Shown: positions 45,740 to 55,685, numbered from the stretch's first letter. The stretch is DNA of 64,000 bases from Agreia pratensis (GCF_900177685.1 NZ_FXAY01000002.1:310001-374000), one strand, 5' to 3'. Program-made: numbers and translations. Notes: a model not told the origin generated them from the sequence alone.

Positions 45740-46981
45740 GTGCCAACTTCTACCTCCCCCCAAACCGGATCCATTCTCAAGCAGCCTCTCGCCGTGTGGG
45801 CGGTGGCATTCGCCAGTGTGATCGCGTTCATGGGCATCGGCCTCGTCGACCCGATTCTGCCCGCCATCGCGAAGAGCCTGAAGGCCAGCCCTACCGAGAC
45901 GTCTCTGCTGTTCACGAGCTATCTCATGGTCACCGGACTCGCCATGCTCATCACGAGCTGGATCTCGAGTCGCATCGGTGCGAAGAAGACGCTGCTCATC
46001 GGGCTCGCGCTGATCGTGGTGTTCGCTGCGCTCGCGGGCCTGGCCGGCAGCGTCGAGGGCGTCATCGGGTTCCGCGCCGGATGGGGGCTCGGCAACGCGC
46101 TCTTCATCTCGACCGCCCTGTCGACGATCGTCGGCGCCGCAAGCGGCGGAAGCGGAGCCGCGATCACCCTGTACGAGGCTGCGCTCGGCGTCGGAATCGC
46201 CGTAGGCCCCTTGCTTGGAGGAACGCTCGGCACGATCAGCTGGAGAGGTCCCTTCTTCGGAACGGCCGTGCTGATGGCGATCGGATTCATCGCTATCGTG
46301 ACGCTCCTGCGCGAAGAGAAGTCGGTGGTGCGCACGCCCACAAAGCTCTCGGCTCCGTTCACCGCGATGAAGGTGCCCGGCATCCGCTACCTCGCCGGAA
46401 TAGCGCTGTTCTACAACATCGGCTTCTTCGTGCTGCTGGCGTACACGCCCTACCCGCTCGGCCTCGACGAGATGGGGCTCGGCTACACCTTCTTCGCGTG
46501 GGGTCTGTCGGTGGCGTTCACCTCGGTGTTCGTCGCGCCGCTGCTCACAAAGCGCATGAAGCGCACCAGCGTGCTCAAGCTCGTGCTCACGATCCTGGCG
46601 CTCGACCTGATCGCCGGCGGCATCGTCATCGACTCGCAGGCCGGCCTGATCGTCTGCATCGTCATCGGTGGTCTGATGCTCGGAGTCGTGAACACCGTGT
46701 TGACCGAAAGCGTGATGGAGGCGAGCGACCTGCCACGCTCCGTCGCCTCGTCGTCGTACTCCGCCGTTCGTTTCCTGGGCGGCGCATTCGCCCCTCCCGG
46801 TGCTGCCGCGCTGGCCGCGGCGATCTCGCCGAGCGCCCCGATGTACGCGGGGGCGGCATCCGTCTTTGTCGCCGTGCTCATCGCGTTCGCCGGGCGAAAG
46901 GCGCTGCGTCGAGTCGATAACGGCCACGAGGAGAGCCTGCTCGCCGAGGCCGAGGCGATCACGGTCGGCGAGTCGCTCTAG
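45740..46981 (+). CDS. MFS drug-efflux-type transporter
   Basis: 413 residues, 12 helices, GTG start. Sequence features of the DHA1 branch: MGIGLVDPILPAIAKSL in helix 1, and motif A-like SSRIGAKKTLLIG between helices 2 and 3 (about 75-87). Substrate unknown; multidrug or metabolite export is typical. Divergent from the antiporter behind the ATATAGT palindrome and followed by another MFS gene. Confidence 0.87.
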   Translation: MPTSTSPQTGSILKQPLAVWAVAFASVIAFMGIGLVDPILPAIAKSLKASPTETSLLFTSYLMVTGLAMLITSWISSRIGAKKTLLIGLALIVVFAALAGLAGSVEGVIGFRAGWGLGNALFISTALSTIVGAASGGSGAAITLYEAALGVGIAVGPLLGGTLGTISWRGPFFGTAVLMAIGFIAIVTLLREEKSVVRTPTKLSAPFTAMKVPGIRYLAGIALFYNIGFFVLLAYTPYPLGLDEMGLGYTFFAWGLSVAFTSVFVAPLLTKRMKRTSVLKLVLTILALDLIAGGIVIDSQAGLIVCIVIGGLMLGVVNTVLTESVMEASDLPRSVASSSYSAVRFLGGAFAPPGAAALAAAISPSAPMYAGAASVFVAVLIAFAGRKALRRVDNGHEESLLAEAEAITVGESL

Positions 46982-46994
46982 CTCCGTCCCTGTT

Positions 46995-47089
46995 GCGTTG
47001 GTCGAGTAGGCCGCCCGCGGCCGTATCGAGACCACTGGCGGGTGGTCTCGATACGTCGACTCCTTCGTCGCGCGACTACTCGACCGGCG
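46995..47089. repeat. family B inverted repeat, copy 3
   Basis: Arm 1 GCGTTGGTCGAGTAG...CGTATCGAGACC (46995-47033) and arm 2 GGTCTCGATACG...CTACTCGACCGGCG (47044-47089). Between two same-strand MFS genes; it could separate their transcripts. Confidence 0.87.
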
Positions 47090-47152
47090 CAGAACGCGCA
47101 CTCGACCCGCGGGCGGGGGCGGGTGACCTCGAAACGCCCGTAGCCTGAGAGG

Positions 47153-48427
47153 GTGCCACGCCTTCCCGCCCTTCTCCGCAGGCGCGGTGCCACCGCCGCC
47201 CCGCGCGAGCGCCTCTCCCGCGACGTCTACGTTCTCGGACTCATCGCCTTCTTCGTTATGGTCGGCTTCGGCGTGGTCGTGCCGGTGCTTCCGGTCTTCG
47301 TGCGCAGCTTCGGCGTGGGCTACGCCGAAGTCGGCGCCGTCGTCTCGGCTTTCGCGCTGATGCGCCTCGTCGCGAGCCCGTTCGTCGGAAAGCTCATCGA
47401 CCTCATAGGCGAGCGAGTCGTACTCGCCGTGGGAATCGGCATCGTCGCCGTCTCGAGCGGACTCGTGGGCATAGCCGCCGACTACCCCCACCTGCTCATC
47501 CTGCGCGGCGTCGGCGGAATCGGCTCGGCCATGTTCACCGTCGCGGCCATGACACTTCTGCTCGGAACGACGAGCGCTGCGCATCGCGCCCGCGCCGTGG
47601 GCTTTTACCAGGGTGGCTTCCTCATCGGAGGCATGACCGGCCCCGCGATCGGCGGCCTTCTCGCTACGATCTCGCTCACCGCTCCCTTCTTCTTCTACGC
47701 GGGAACGCTGGCCGTCGCCGGCATCGTCGGACTCGTGCTGCTGCGGCCGCGCGCGAAGCTCGTCGACGGCCAGGCAGCCGCGGGCGTTCCGGATGCCGAT
47801 GGCTCGGAAAATCCGCTGGTTCCCCTTCGCGACGTACTGCGGGATGCGCGCTTCCGCGCTGCCTGCCTGGCCAACTTCGCGCAGGGCTGGAACTCCTTCG
47901 GAGTGCGCAGTGCGCTGATCCCCGTGATCGTGGTCGAGGTCATCAAGGGACCGAGCTCGTTCACGGGAATCGCGTTCGCCATCGCCGCCGTCGCGCAGAC
48001 GCTCGCGCTGGGACCCGCGGCCCGCTTCATCGACCGCGCCGGTCGCAAGCCTGCTCTGGTTCTCGCGCTCGCGCTCGCGGCCGTGCTGACCGTCGCGATC
48101 TCGTTCTCGGGCGATATCGTCACGCTCACGATCTTGCTGAGTCTCTACGGGGTCGTCTCAGCGTTCCTCGGAATCGCGCCCGCGGCATCCGTCGGCGATG
48201 TCGTGGGGCGCCGAGGCGGCCGGGGCGTCGCGATCTTCTCGATGAGCTCGGACGTCGGTGCGATCGCCGGTCCGCTCGTGGCCGGCGCACTCGTCGACGC
48301 GTTCTCGTTCCCTGTGGCGTTCGGCGTGGGTGCGGTCTTCTTCGTCGCTGCATCTCTGTATTCGCTGCGCATGCCCGCCTCGGTGTCTGCGGCACCCGCT
48401 AGCGTGAGGGCGACGACAAAAGGTTAG
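47153..48427 (+). CDS. MFS transporter
   Basis: 424 residues, 12 helices, GTG start at 47153. Helix 1 reads GVVVPVLPVFV and motif A is GKLIDLIGERVVL (about 80-92), placing it in the DHA1-like drug/metabolite efflux group. A basic N-terminal tail (about 25 residues, Arg-rich) precedes helix 1. Only eight bases separate its stop from the nuclease-helicase gene, so they may be co-transcribed. Confidence 0.87.
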   Translation: MPRLPALLRRRGATAAPRERLSRDVYVLGLIAFFVMVGFGVVVPVLPVFVRSFGVGYAEVGAVVSAFALMRLVASPFVGKLIDLIGERVVLAVGIGIVAVSSGLVGIAADYPHLLILRGVGGIGSAMFTVAAMTLLLGTTSAAHRARAVGFYQGGFLIGGMTGPAIGGLLATISLTAPFFFYAGTLAVAGIVGLVLLRPRAKLVDGQAAAGVPDADGSENPLVPLRDVLRDARFRAACLANFAQGWNSFGVRSALIPVIVVEVIKGPSSFTGIAFAIAAVAQTLALGPAARFIDRAGRKPALVLALALAAVLTVAISFSGDIVTLTILLSLYGVVSAFLGIAPAASVGDVVGRRGGRGVAIFSMSSDVGAIAGPLVAGALVDAFSFPVAFGVGAVFFVAASLYSLRMPASVSAAPASVRATTKG

Positions 48428-48435
48428 GCGTATCC

Positions 48436-51400
48436 ATGTTTCTGCTCGACGACACGGTGGTCTACTCGGCCAGCGATCTCACGGCTGCGGCATCGTGCGA
48501 GTGGGCGTTGATGCGCAAGCTCGACGCCAAGCTCGGGCGCATCGACGCCGTCGTCGAGGCCGAAGACGACATGCTGCGCCGCACGGCGACACTGGGCGAT
48601 CTGCACGAACTCGCCACGCTCGAGCAGCTGCGCGAGGCGGGCGGGGTCGTCGAGATCGAACGGCCCGCGATCGACCAGGTGGCTGTGGCCGCAGCCCAGA
48701 CTCTCGAGGCGCTGCGTTCCGGCGCCGCCGTCGTCTTTCAGGGGGCCTTCTTCGATGGGCGCTTCCTCGGGTACTCCGACTTCCTCGTGCGCGACGACTC
48801 CGTGGCGGGCGCGCCCGCGTATTCGGTCTACGACACGAAACTCGCCCGCAAGGCCAAGATCACCGCGCTCCTGCAGCTCGCCGCCTACGCCGATCAGCTG
48901 CAGCAGAACGGTATCCCCACCAGCGAGACCGTGCACCTCATCTTGGGAACAGGCAAGACCACCTCACACCGGCTGCGCGACATCCTGCCCGTCTACCGCC
49001 GACGGCGTGCACGGCTGCAACAGCTCATCGACGACAGGGTGGCCGATCCGTCGCCCACAGAGTGGGGCGATCCGCGCTACACCGCATGTGGGCGTTGCGC
49101 CGCCTGTGCAGAGCAGGTTGAACGAACCCGCGACGTGCTGCAGGTCGCGGGCATGCGGCTCACGCAACGGGCGCGCCTGCGTGCCGCGGGCATCCAGAGC
49201 ATCGACCAGCTCGCGGTGGCCGTGGGCCCCGTGCCCGGGCTCGCACAGTCCACACTCGACTCGCTCGCTGGCCAGGCGCGCATGCAGATCGAGCCGCCCT
49301 CTCCGGGGCAGGCGCTGAGCTGGCAGATCGCCGATCCGGCTCCGTTGGCGGCGATCCCCGCTCCCGACGCCGGCGACATCTTCTTCGACTTCGAGGGTGA
49401 CCCGCTCTATCAGGAGGGGTCTGCGTGGGGTCTCGACTATCTCTTCGGCCTCGTCGAACCCGACGAGACGTTCGTGGCGTTCTGGGCGCACGATCTCGCC
49501 GAAGAGCGGCAGGCCCTCATCGACTTTCTCGACTACGTCGCCGAGCGTCGTGCTCGGCATCCCCTGATGCACATCTACCACTACGCCTCCTACGAGCGCA
49601 CCCACCTGCTCACGCTCGCCGCCCGCCACGGTGTCGGCGAAGAGGCGGTCGACGACCTGCTGCGCCAGAACGTGCTGGTCGACCTGTACCCCATAGTGCG
49701 GCAGGGCATGCGCATCGGCACGCACAGCTACTCGCTCAAGAAACTCGAACCCCTCTACATGGGAGATGCCGAGCGCGCAGGCGTGGCCAATGCGGCCGAC
49801 TCCATCACCGAGTACGTGCGCTCGCGCGAGCTGCTCGCCGCGGGCGACGTGGCCGGCTCGGAACGCGTGCAAGACGACATCGCCCGCTACAACACCTACG
49901 ACTGCGTCAGCACGCTGCGGCTGCGCGATTGGCTGCTCGAGCGCGCCGCCGCGGTCTCTCGAGACTCCCTTCCGGATGCCGGCGGCCGGCTCGACTTCGA
50001 CCTCCCGGTGCGCGAGCCCGACCCGGTCTACCTCGAACTCGCCGCGCTGTCGTCGGCCATACCACTCGCAGAACGCACGGCCGACGACACAGCGCTGGCA
50101 CTCGCATCCGCCGCCATCGACTATCACCGGCGCGAGCAGAAGTCGTTCTGGTGGCAGCACTTCTCGCGGCTCACTGCCCCGATCGACGAGTGGGCCGACA
50201 CCCGCGACGTGCTCGTCGTGACAGAGGCCGTCGTGCTGCGCGACTGGTTTCGCGAGGGCAGACAGCGCAGCGATAGGCGGCGGCTGGGTCTGCGGGGCAT
50301 CCTCGCGCCGGGCAGCTCGATCAAGCCGGGGCAGAACCCGTTCATTCTCTACGACGCCCCTTATCCACCGATTCTGCGCGGTCGTGAGCCCGGCGCTCGA
50401 ACCGCGCACAGTCGAGTCACGGTGGTCGAGACGCTCGACGATGGCACGATCGTGGTCGACGAGGTGCTCGAGAAAGAGGCGCCGCACTACGACGAGTTGC
50501 CGGTGGCTCTGACACCCGGCACGCCGCCGCCTGCCGGAACCCAGGTCGAGGCGATCTCGGAGTGGGGCCGAGCGATCCTCGACGCGCATCCCGAGCCTCT
50601 CGCCGACCCGGCCTACGACGTGCTGCGTCGTCGAGCGCCGCGCGCGACGCTGGCACCCGTGGTGACCGACGCGAATGGTGTGGGCGACGTTGCATCGGCT
50701 CTCGTCGAATCGCTGCTCACCCTCGAACACTCCTATCTCGCGGTGCAGGGCCCTCCGGGAACGGGCAAGACCTACACGGGGTCGCACGTCATCGCGCGGC
50801 TCGTGCACGAGCACGGCTGGAAGATCGGTGTCGTCGCCCAGTCGCATGCCGCGGTCGAGAACATGCTGCGCGCCGTCGTCGGCGCCGGCGTCGACCGCAC
50901 GATGGTCGGCAAGAAGGCCTCGGCTGGCAGCACTCCGTCTGGCGATTCGTCGTCGAACGAAGAGCCCGAGTTCACCGTGCTCACTCCCACGGCCTTCGCC
51001 GGGTTCACAGGGCGAGACGGCGGCTACGTCGTCGGGGGAACCGCGTGGGATTTCAGCAACGCCTCCCGCATCCCTCGCCAGTCGCTCGACCTGCTCGTCG
51101 TCGACGAAGCCGGCCAGTTCTCGCTCGCGTCGACCATCGCGTCAGCGGTCTCGGCCCAACGACTGCTGCTGCTCGGCGACCCGCAGCAGCTCCCACAGGT
51201 GAGCCAGGGTACGCACCCCGAACCCGTCGATGAGTCGGCGCTCGGTTGGCTGTCGGCGGGGCACGATGTGCTGCCACCCGAGTTCGGCTACTTCCTCGCC
51301 ACCTCCTGGCGAATGCATCCCGCGGTCTGCGCGCCGGTATCCGAGCTTTCGTACGAGGGGCGGCTGGTGTCGCATCCGTCAGACCGACGGCTCGAGGCAA

Positions 51401-51879
51401 TCGAACCCGGGCTGCATCCGGTGCCGGTCGAGCACGCCGAGCGATCGACCTCGTCGCCCGAAGAGGCCGACGCCGTGGTCGAGCTCGTCGCATCCGTTCT
51501 CGGCCGCACCTGGTGGTCGAGTGGAGCCGCGCGCCCGCTCGACGAGCGAGATGTGATCGTGGTGGCGCCCTACAACGCGCAGGTCGAGCTGCTCAGGCTG
51601 CGGCTCGCAGAAGCGGGGTACACGTCTGTTCCCGTGGGAACTGTCGACAAGTTCCAGGGCCGAGAGGCGGCGGTGGCCATCGTGTCGCTCGCCGCATCGT
51701 CGGCCGATGACGTGCCTCGGGGCCTCGAATTCCTGCTCATGGCGAACCGGCTAAACGTCGCCATCTCCCGCGCGCAGTGGGCGGCATACCTCGTGTACTC
51801 GCCCGCGCTCACCGACGCGCTCCCGACAACCGAGCAGACGCTCGCCCAGCTGAGCGCGTTCATTCGCCTGGTGTCGTGA
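48436..51879 (+). CDS. TM0106-family RecB-like nuclease fused to SF1 helicase
   Basis: 1147 residues. The N-terminal RecB-type nuclease has YSDFLVRD and YSVYDTKLA (about 115-138) plus four cysteines (one near 21 and CGRCAAC near 217-223) expected to hold an iron-sulphur cluster. A middle part contains the acidic FFDFEGDPLY (about 315-325) of an RNase-H-like exonuclease. The C-terminal Upf1/DNA2-type helicase has GPPGTGKTY near 772, DEAGQ near 889, GDPQQLPQ, and VDKFQGREAAV. Such proteins occur widely in actinobacteria and are thought to process DNA ends in repair; function is not established. Complete and apparently active. Confidence 0.88.
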   Translation: MFLLDDTVVYSASDLTAAASCEWALMRKLDAKLGRIDAVVEAEDDMLRRTATLGDLHELATLEQLREAGGVVEIERPAIDQVAVAAAQTLEALRSGAAVVFQGAFFDGRFLGYSDFLVRDDSVAGAPAYSVYDTKLARKAKITALLQLAAYADQLQQNGIPTSETVHLILGTGKTTSHRLRDILPVYRRRRARLQQLIDDRVADPSPTEWGDPRYTACGRCAACAEQVERTRDVLQVAGMRLTQRARLRAAGIQSIDQLAVAVGPVPGLAQSTLDSLAGQARMQIEPPSPGQALSWQIADPAPLAAIPAPDAGDIFFDFEGDPLYQEGSAWGLDYLFGLVEPDETFVAFWAHDLAEERQALIDFLDYVAERRARHPLMHIYHYASYERTHLLTLAARHGVGEEAVDDLLRQNVLVDLYPIVRQGMRIGTHSYSLKKLEPLYMGDAERAGVANAADSITEYVRSRELLAAGDVAGSERVQDDIARYNTYDCVSTLRLRDWLLERAAAVSRDSLPDAGGRLDFDLPVREPDPVYLELAALSSAIPLAERTADDTALALASAAIDYHRREQKSFWWQHFSRLTAPIDEWADTRDVLVVTEAVVLRDWFREGRQRSDRRRLGLRGILAPGSSIKPGQNPFILYDAPYPPILRGREPGARTAHSRVTVVETLDDGTIVVDEVLEKEAPHYDELPVALTPGTPPPAGTQVEAISEWGRAILDAHPEPLADPAYDVLRRRAPRATLAPVVTDANGVGDVASALVESLLTLEHSYLAVQGPPGTGKTYTGSHVIARLVHEHGWKIGVVAQSHAAVENMLRAVVGAGVDRTMVGKKASAGSTPSGDSSSNEEPEFTVLTPTAFAGFTGRDGGYVVGGTAWDFSNASRIPRQSLDLLVVDEAGQFSLASTIASAVSAQRLLLLGDPQQLPQVSQGTHPEPVDESALGWLSAGHDVLPPEFGYFLATSWRMHPAVCAPVSELSYEGRLVSHPSDRRLEAIEPGLHPVPVEHAERSTSSPEEADAVVELVASVLGRTWWSSGAARPLDERDVIVVAPYNAQVELLRLRLAEAGYTSVPVGTVDKFQGREAAVAIVSLAASSADDVPRGLEFLLMANRLNVAISRAQWAAYLVYSPALTDALPTTEQTLAQLSAFIRLVS

Positions 51880-51897
51880 GGCATAGCCCGAGACGCC

Positions 51898-52179
51898 CTA
51901 GTGCGGGTGCGACGCCGGCTTCGGGTGACCGGGAATCGAGTCGCCGCTCAGATTGAACTCCGACGGGTCGACCTCGATATCGCCGACATCGTCGGGGCCT
52001 CCCGTGCCGGGAAGGACGAGGATCTCCGAGGGGTCCATGTCGGCGTCGACGGCATCGCTGTCGGTGACCGCCTCGTTCTCGAGAACCTCGTCGTCACGCT
52101 CGCTCGACGGACTGTACGACGTATCTTTCTCGAGGTCTTCTTCTGACGAAAGGTGGTGGTGCCGCTTCTCGTGGGTCAT
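51898..52179 (-). CDS. acidic hypothetical protein
   Basis: 93 residues from the ATG at 52179. Starts MTHEKRHHH, then is strongly acidic and Ser-rich (DMDPSEILVLPGTGGPDD, VDPSEFNLSGDS) and probably disordered. No domain recognised. It is convergent with the nuclease-helicase gene and follows the SDR gene on the same strand with a 66-base gap. The repeated DPSE motif may be a short linear binding element. Confidence 0.6.
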   Translation of the reverse strand: MTHEKRHHHLSSEEDLEKDTSYSPSSERDDEVLENEAVTDSDAVDADMDPSEILVLPGTGGPDDVGDIEVDPSEFNLSGDSIPGHPKPASHPH

Positions 52180-52245
52180 GCGTTCCACGCTACGGCGGCG
52201 CACCGGCAACAACCACCCCTTGCCAGGGACAGGCTGCGCTGTGAG

Positions 52246-52968
52246 TCAGGCGAGCGGAATGCGGCTGTCGTTGAGCTCGGCCGCGTCGCTCTGCCACAGG
52301 TCGACCACGGCCTGGCCGAGCGCATCCACGTGCGTGAAACCTGCGTAGGTCTTCTCGGGGTTGTCTCGCCGCATGTCGTCGTCGACGAGCGCCATGATCG
52401 AGAACCGAACGGCGGCGGCGCGCTGAGGCGTCGGATCGGTCTTGCTGCCCGACTGCGCCCGGCGGAAGCCGTCTGCGACGGAGCGCACCCAGCTCTCCGC
52501 GGCTGCCTTCGCCGCGGTGTAGCTGGCGCCTCCGGCCGTCGGACGTTCGACCGAGTTCGACGACACGATCGCCAGCCGACCTGCATCGCTCGCCACCAGC
52601 GCGTCGAAGAAGGCGCGCGAGGTGTTGCGCAGGGTAGTGAAGCCCGATTCCATCGCAGCCCAGTCGTCATCGCTCTGGGCCGTGATGCCCGCGGCGCCGC
52701 GCCATCCGCCCACGAGGTGGACGAGTCCGTCGACCGCTCCGAACTCCTCCGACACCGATGCGGCGAGCTCGGCGACAGCGGTCAGCTTCGACAGGTCACA
52801 GACCCGCGTAGCGGCATCCGGAACCGAGCGCTCGAACGCACTGAGCCTCTCGACATTCGACCCGACCGCCACGACCCGGGCCCCCGCCGCGACGAGGGCT
52901 CGCGCGGTGGCGACCCCCGAAGAACTCGTGGCCCCCGCGACAACAACAACCCGACCCGCGACGCTCAT
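52246..52968 (-). CDS. short-chain dehydrogenase/reductase
   Basis: 240 residues from the ATG at 52968. Rossmann glycine motif VVVAGATSSSGVATARAL (about 8-25), where the usual GxxxGxG is GATSSSG; NAG equivalent near LVHLVGG; catalytic Ser in IVSSNS (about 140) and SYTAAKAAAE (about 154-163) carrying Tyr and Lys. NAD(P)-dependent reduction of an unknown carbonyl. It lies directly downstream of the DUF6421-type gene on the same strand, 76 bases apart, so the two may act together. Confidence 0.82.
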   Translation of the reverse strand: MSVAGRVVVVAGATSSSGVATARALVAAGARVVAVGSNVERLSAFERSVPDAATRVCDLSKLTAVAELAASVSEEFGAVDGLVHLVGGWRGAAGITAQSDDDWAAMESGFTTLRNTSRAFFDALVASDAGRLAIVSSNSVERPTAGGASYTAAKAAAESWVRSVADGFRRAQSGSKTDPTPQRAAAVRFSIMALVDDDMRRDNPEKTYAGFTHVDALGQAVVDLWQSDAAELNDSRIPLA

Positions 52969-53044
52969 GACCGACCCTTCTGTAGGTACTCCTGCGGACA
53001 GTATGCCCCGGCGTGCCGGCACCTACTGTCCGCAGCGGGGACTG

Positions 53045-54481
53045 CTAGCTCTGCAATGACCCCGTGATTCCCTCTGTCGACAGGATCACGTCGCCGATCT
53101 TCTTCGAGAGGGCCTCGTAGAACATCGAGAGGGGGAACTCGTCGTCGAGGATCGCGTCGGTCAGAGCGCGAGGCGGGCCGTCGAGGGGTAGGGCCTCGGG
53201 CCCGCGAGCCCAGACGGATGCCGGGTGCGGCGTGACCGTCTCGGTGACCAGCTCGTAGGCGGCCAGCCAGTGCGCCACCTTGGGGCGGTCGATCGAGCGC
53301 CAGTACAGGTCGTCGATCCTCTGTCCGAGGGCGAGAACGCTGTCGGCCACTTCGGGCCAGTCGATGGTGAGCTTCGTGTCGGTCCAGTGCAGCACGTGGT
53401 GCTGGTGCAGCCACGCGAACAGAAGCTGGCCGCCGAGCCCGTCGTAGTTGCGCACGCGCGAGCCTGTGAGGGCGAATCGGAAGATGCGGTCGAACAGGAT
53501 CGCGTACTGCACGAGCCGAGCGTGCTCGAGAAGGTGCGCATCGGCATCCGACAGTGTGCTCTCGCCGAGCGCCTCGAGCCTGCGCTGGATGCGCACCGAC
53601 TCACGGAACGCGGTGAGGTCGCAGCGCAGCTCTTCGAGCGAGTAGAGGAAGAACGGCATGCGCTGCTTGATCATGAACGGGTCGAAGGGCAGGTCGCCGC
53701 GCATGTGGGTGCGGTCGTGGATGAGGTCCCACATCACGAAGGTGCGCTCGGCGAGCCCCTGGTCGGTGAGCAGGCGTGCCGCATCCTCTGGCAGTTCGAG
53801 CCTCGTGGTGTCGGCGGCCGCGCGCACGACCGTGCGGAATCGGGCAGCCTCCCTGTCGGCGAAGATGGCGCCCCAAGTGAACGTCGGCACACTGCGCGTC
53901 GCGACCGTCTCGGGAAAGAGAACCGCCGAGTTGGTGTCGTAGCCGGGGGTGAAGTCCACGAATCGAATGGGCACGAACAGAGCGTTGGAGTAGTCGCCCG
54001 CCTCGAGTTCAGCAACGAACTCGGGCCAGATGACCTCGATGAGCACGGCCTCGACCAACCGAGAGGCCGAGCCGTTCTGCGTCGTCATCGGAAAGACGAC
54101 GAGGTGCCGGATGCCGTTCTCGCGATGCGCTTCGGGGTGGAAGACCACGAGTGAATCGAGAAAGTCGGGAACGCCGAAGCCGTCGGACACCCATCGCGAG
54201 AAGTCGCTGCGCAGCGCCGCGTGGTACTCGGCGTCGTGCGGGAAGGCCGGCGAGAGAGCTGCGATGGATGCCGAGAGAACGGCGACGAGCTCGGCTGCAC
54301 GCGCGTGGTCTGCCGTGTCGGGCACCGAGCCGTCTTTGACCTGGAGCGCCTGGAGCTCGGTGGCCGCCGCCTTGAGCCCGAGCCAGGCAGCAGAGGATTC
54401 GGCCAACGACGCGTCTTCGACAACCTCGGGTTCGTCGCCGATCGCGGGAACGACGTACTGAGTGGTCGTTGTTGTGGGCAT
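53045..54481 (-). CDS. DUF6421-type protein of unknown function
   Basis: 478 residues, no signal peptide or membrane helix. From memory it fits the uncharacterised actinobacterial family DUF6421. Its most striking segment is MWDLIHDRTHMRGDLPFDP (about 249-267), with an HDxxH motif followed by EELRCD and later a histidine-rich HQHHVLHW, which together could bind a metal. ATG at 54481 with GGAGG eight bases upstream. It precedes an SDR gene on the same strand. No function can be assigned. Confidence 0.65.
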   Translation of the reverse strand: MPTTTTTQYVVPAIGDEPEVVEDASLAESSAAWLGLKAAATELQALQVKDGSVPDTADHARAAELVAVLSASIAALSPAFPHDAEYHAALRSDFSRWVSDGFGVPDFLDSLVVFHPEAHRENGIRHLVVFPMTTQNGSASRLVEAVLIEVIWPEFVAELEAGDYSNALFVPIRFVDFTPGYDTNSAVLFPETVATRSVPTFTWGAIFADREAARFRTVVRAAADTTRLELPEDAARLLTDQGLAERTFVMWDLIHDRTHMRGDLPFDPFMIKQRMPFFLYSLEELRCDLTAFRESVRIQRRLEALGESTLSDADAHLLEHARLVQYAILFDRIFRFALTGSRVRNYDGLGGQLLFAWLHQHHVLHWTDTKLTIDWPEVADSVLALGQRIDDLYWRSIDRPKVAHWLAAYELVTETVTPHPASVWARGPEALPLDGPPRALTDAILDDEFPLSMFYEALSKKIGDVILSTEGITGSLQS

Positions 54482-54667
54482 GGGGAACCTCCGATCCGAA
54501 AAGGGTGCTGGCGAGCGCTTCGTGCGCCGTGCTTCGAGGCTACGGTCGATCGGGCAGTGGTTTCATGTTCGTCGCATCGATTTGCTGCAGCAGCACCCAC
54601 CGGGCGAGCACGAATCCTGCATCTCGCGCAGCTCTCTTGGTGCTGTCGGTCAGATGCGTACTCCCTT

Positions 54668-54673
54668 TATGAT
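54668..54673 (+). promoter_or_regulatory. -10 box of a probably leaderless gene
   Basis: TATGAT, seven bases before the ATG at 54681, with no ribosome-binding site in between. This spacing fits transcription starting at the A of the start codon. It also decides the start against the ATGs at 54669 and 54672, which overlap the box. Confidence 0.5.
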
Positions 54674-54680
54674 GAACGGC

Positions 54681-55613
54681 ATGAGCCAGATGCCGCCCAA
54701 TCAGCCCCCCGTACCCCCTTCTTCTGGTCAGGGAGCGCCCGTTCCATCTCCTGACGGGTATTCGAGCCCCACTCCGTACGGCGGATACCAGGGTGGCGGC
54801 TACCTGCCCGTTCAGGAGCCTCGCTACAACGTTCTGGCGATCGTCTCGTTGATCTCGGCCTTCTTCGTCTCGGTGGTCGCGGTCATCACCGGTCACATGG
54901 CTCTGGGTCAGATCAAGCGCACGGCCGAGAAGGGCCGCGGTCTCGCGATCGCCGGTCTCATCATCGGCTATGTCGGCATCGTGACCGGCGTCCTCGCCGT
55001 TGTCGCGTTCATCGTGACGACCGTTCTGGGGGTCAGTCTGATCGGTATGCTCGCCAGCCAGTACGACCCCGACGACTACAGCTACACGTCGGATCCCTCG
55101 ACGGGCGGCGTGGGAGACGACCTCTCGTTCGAGGCGGGCAACGATCTCACCGCCGGCACGGTCGCGCAGTTCTCCGACCCGTTCGTCGTCGACTCGGACT
55201 GGACTGTCGTGAGCCCAGACGACGGCCAGGGCAACTGGTCGTACCTCGACCCGTCCGGGCTCTGCACCGTCTCGTTCCACCAGGGAGGGATGGGCGGCGA
55301 GGTCGCTGTCACGACGGGCGACGACCGTGCCACGACACAGGATTTCCTGGCCGTTGTGCTCAAGACGGATGCGTCGACCATCGCCGGCAAGGCGACAGAC
55401 AGCACCATCTCGTACAACTTCGAAGACCTGGGCACTGTGGACACACTGCTGATGCAGGGCACAGACGACGACGGCTCGAACTGGAAGCTCGCGGGACGAG
55501 CATTCGGCGAGCTCGACAGCGGACTCTATGTCGATGTCACGTGCAAGCCCGGCGGCGACCTGGATTCCGTCTACGACACCGTCACGACGAAGGCTGCGAT
55601 CACGGTCTACTGA
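54681..55613 (+). CDS. DUF4190-type membrane protein
   Basis: 310 residues from the ATG at 54681. Proline- and Gly/Tyr-rich N-terminus (about 1-45), then a DUF4190-like pair of helices (NVLAIVSLISAFFVSVVAVITGHMALGQIKR and LAIAGLIIGYVGIV, about 48-120) and an acidic extracytoplasmic domain of about 180 residues. DUF4190 proteins are common in actinobacteria near cell-envelope genes; function is unknown. A leaderless transcript is likely. Confidence 0.72.
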   Translation: MSQMPPNQPPVPPSSGQGAPVPSPDGYSSPTPYGGYQGGGYLPVQEPRYNVLAIVSLISAFFVSVVAVITGHMALGQIKRTAEKGRGLAIAGLIIGYVGIVTGVLAVVAFIVTTVLGVSLIGMLASQYDPDDYSYTSDPSTGGVGDDLSFEAGNDLTAGTVAQFSDPFVVDSDWTVVSPDDGQGNWSYLDPSGLCTVSFHQGGMGGEVAVTTGDDRATTQDFLAVVLKTDASTIAGKATDSTISYNFEDLGTVDTLLMQGTDDDGSNWKLAGRAFGELDSGLYVDVTCKPGGDLDSVYDTVTTKAAITVY

Positions 55614-55685
55614 TCCATTGAGCGATGCGGCGGGTTGTGTGGGTAACGCACAATCCGCTGCACTCGTCGGTGACGAATACCGATC

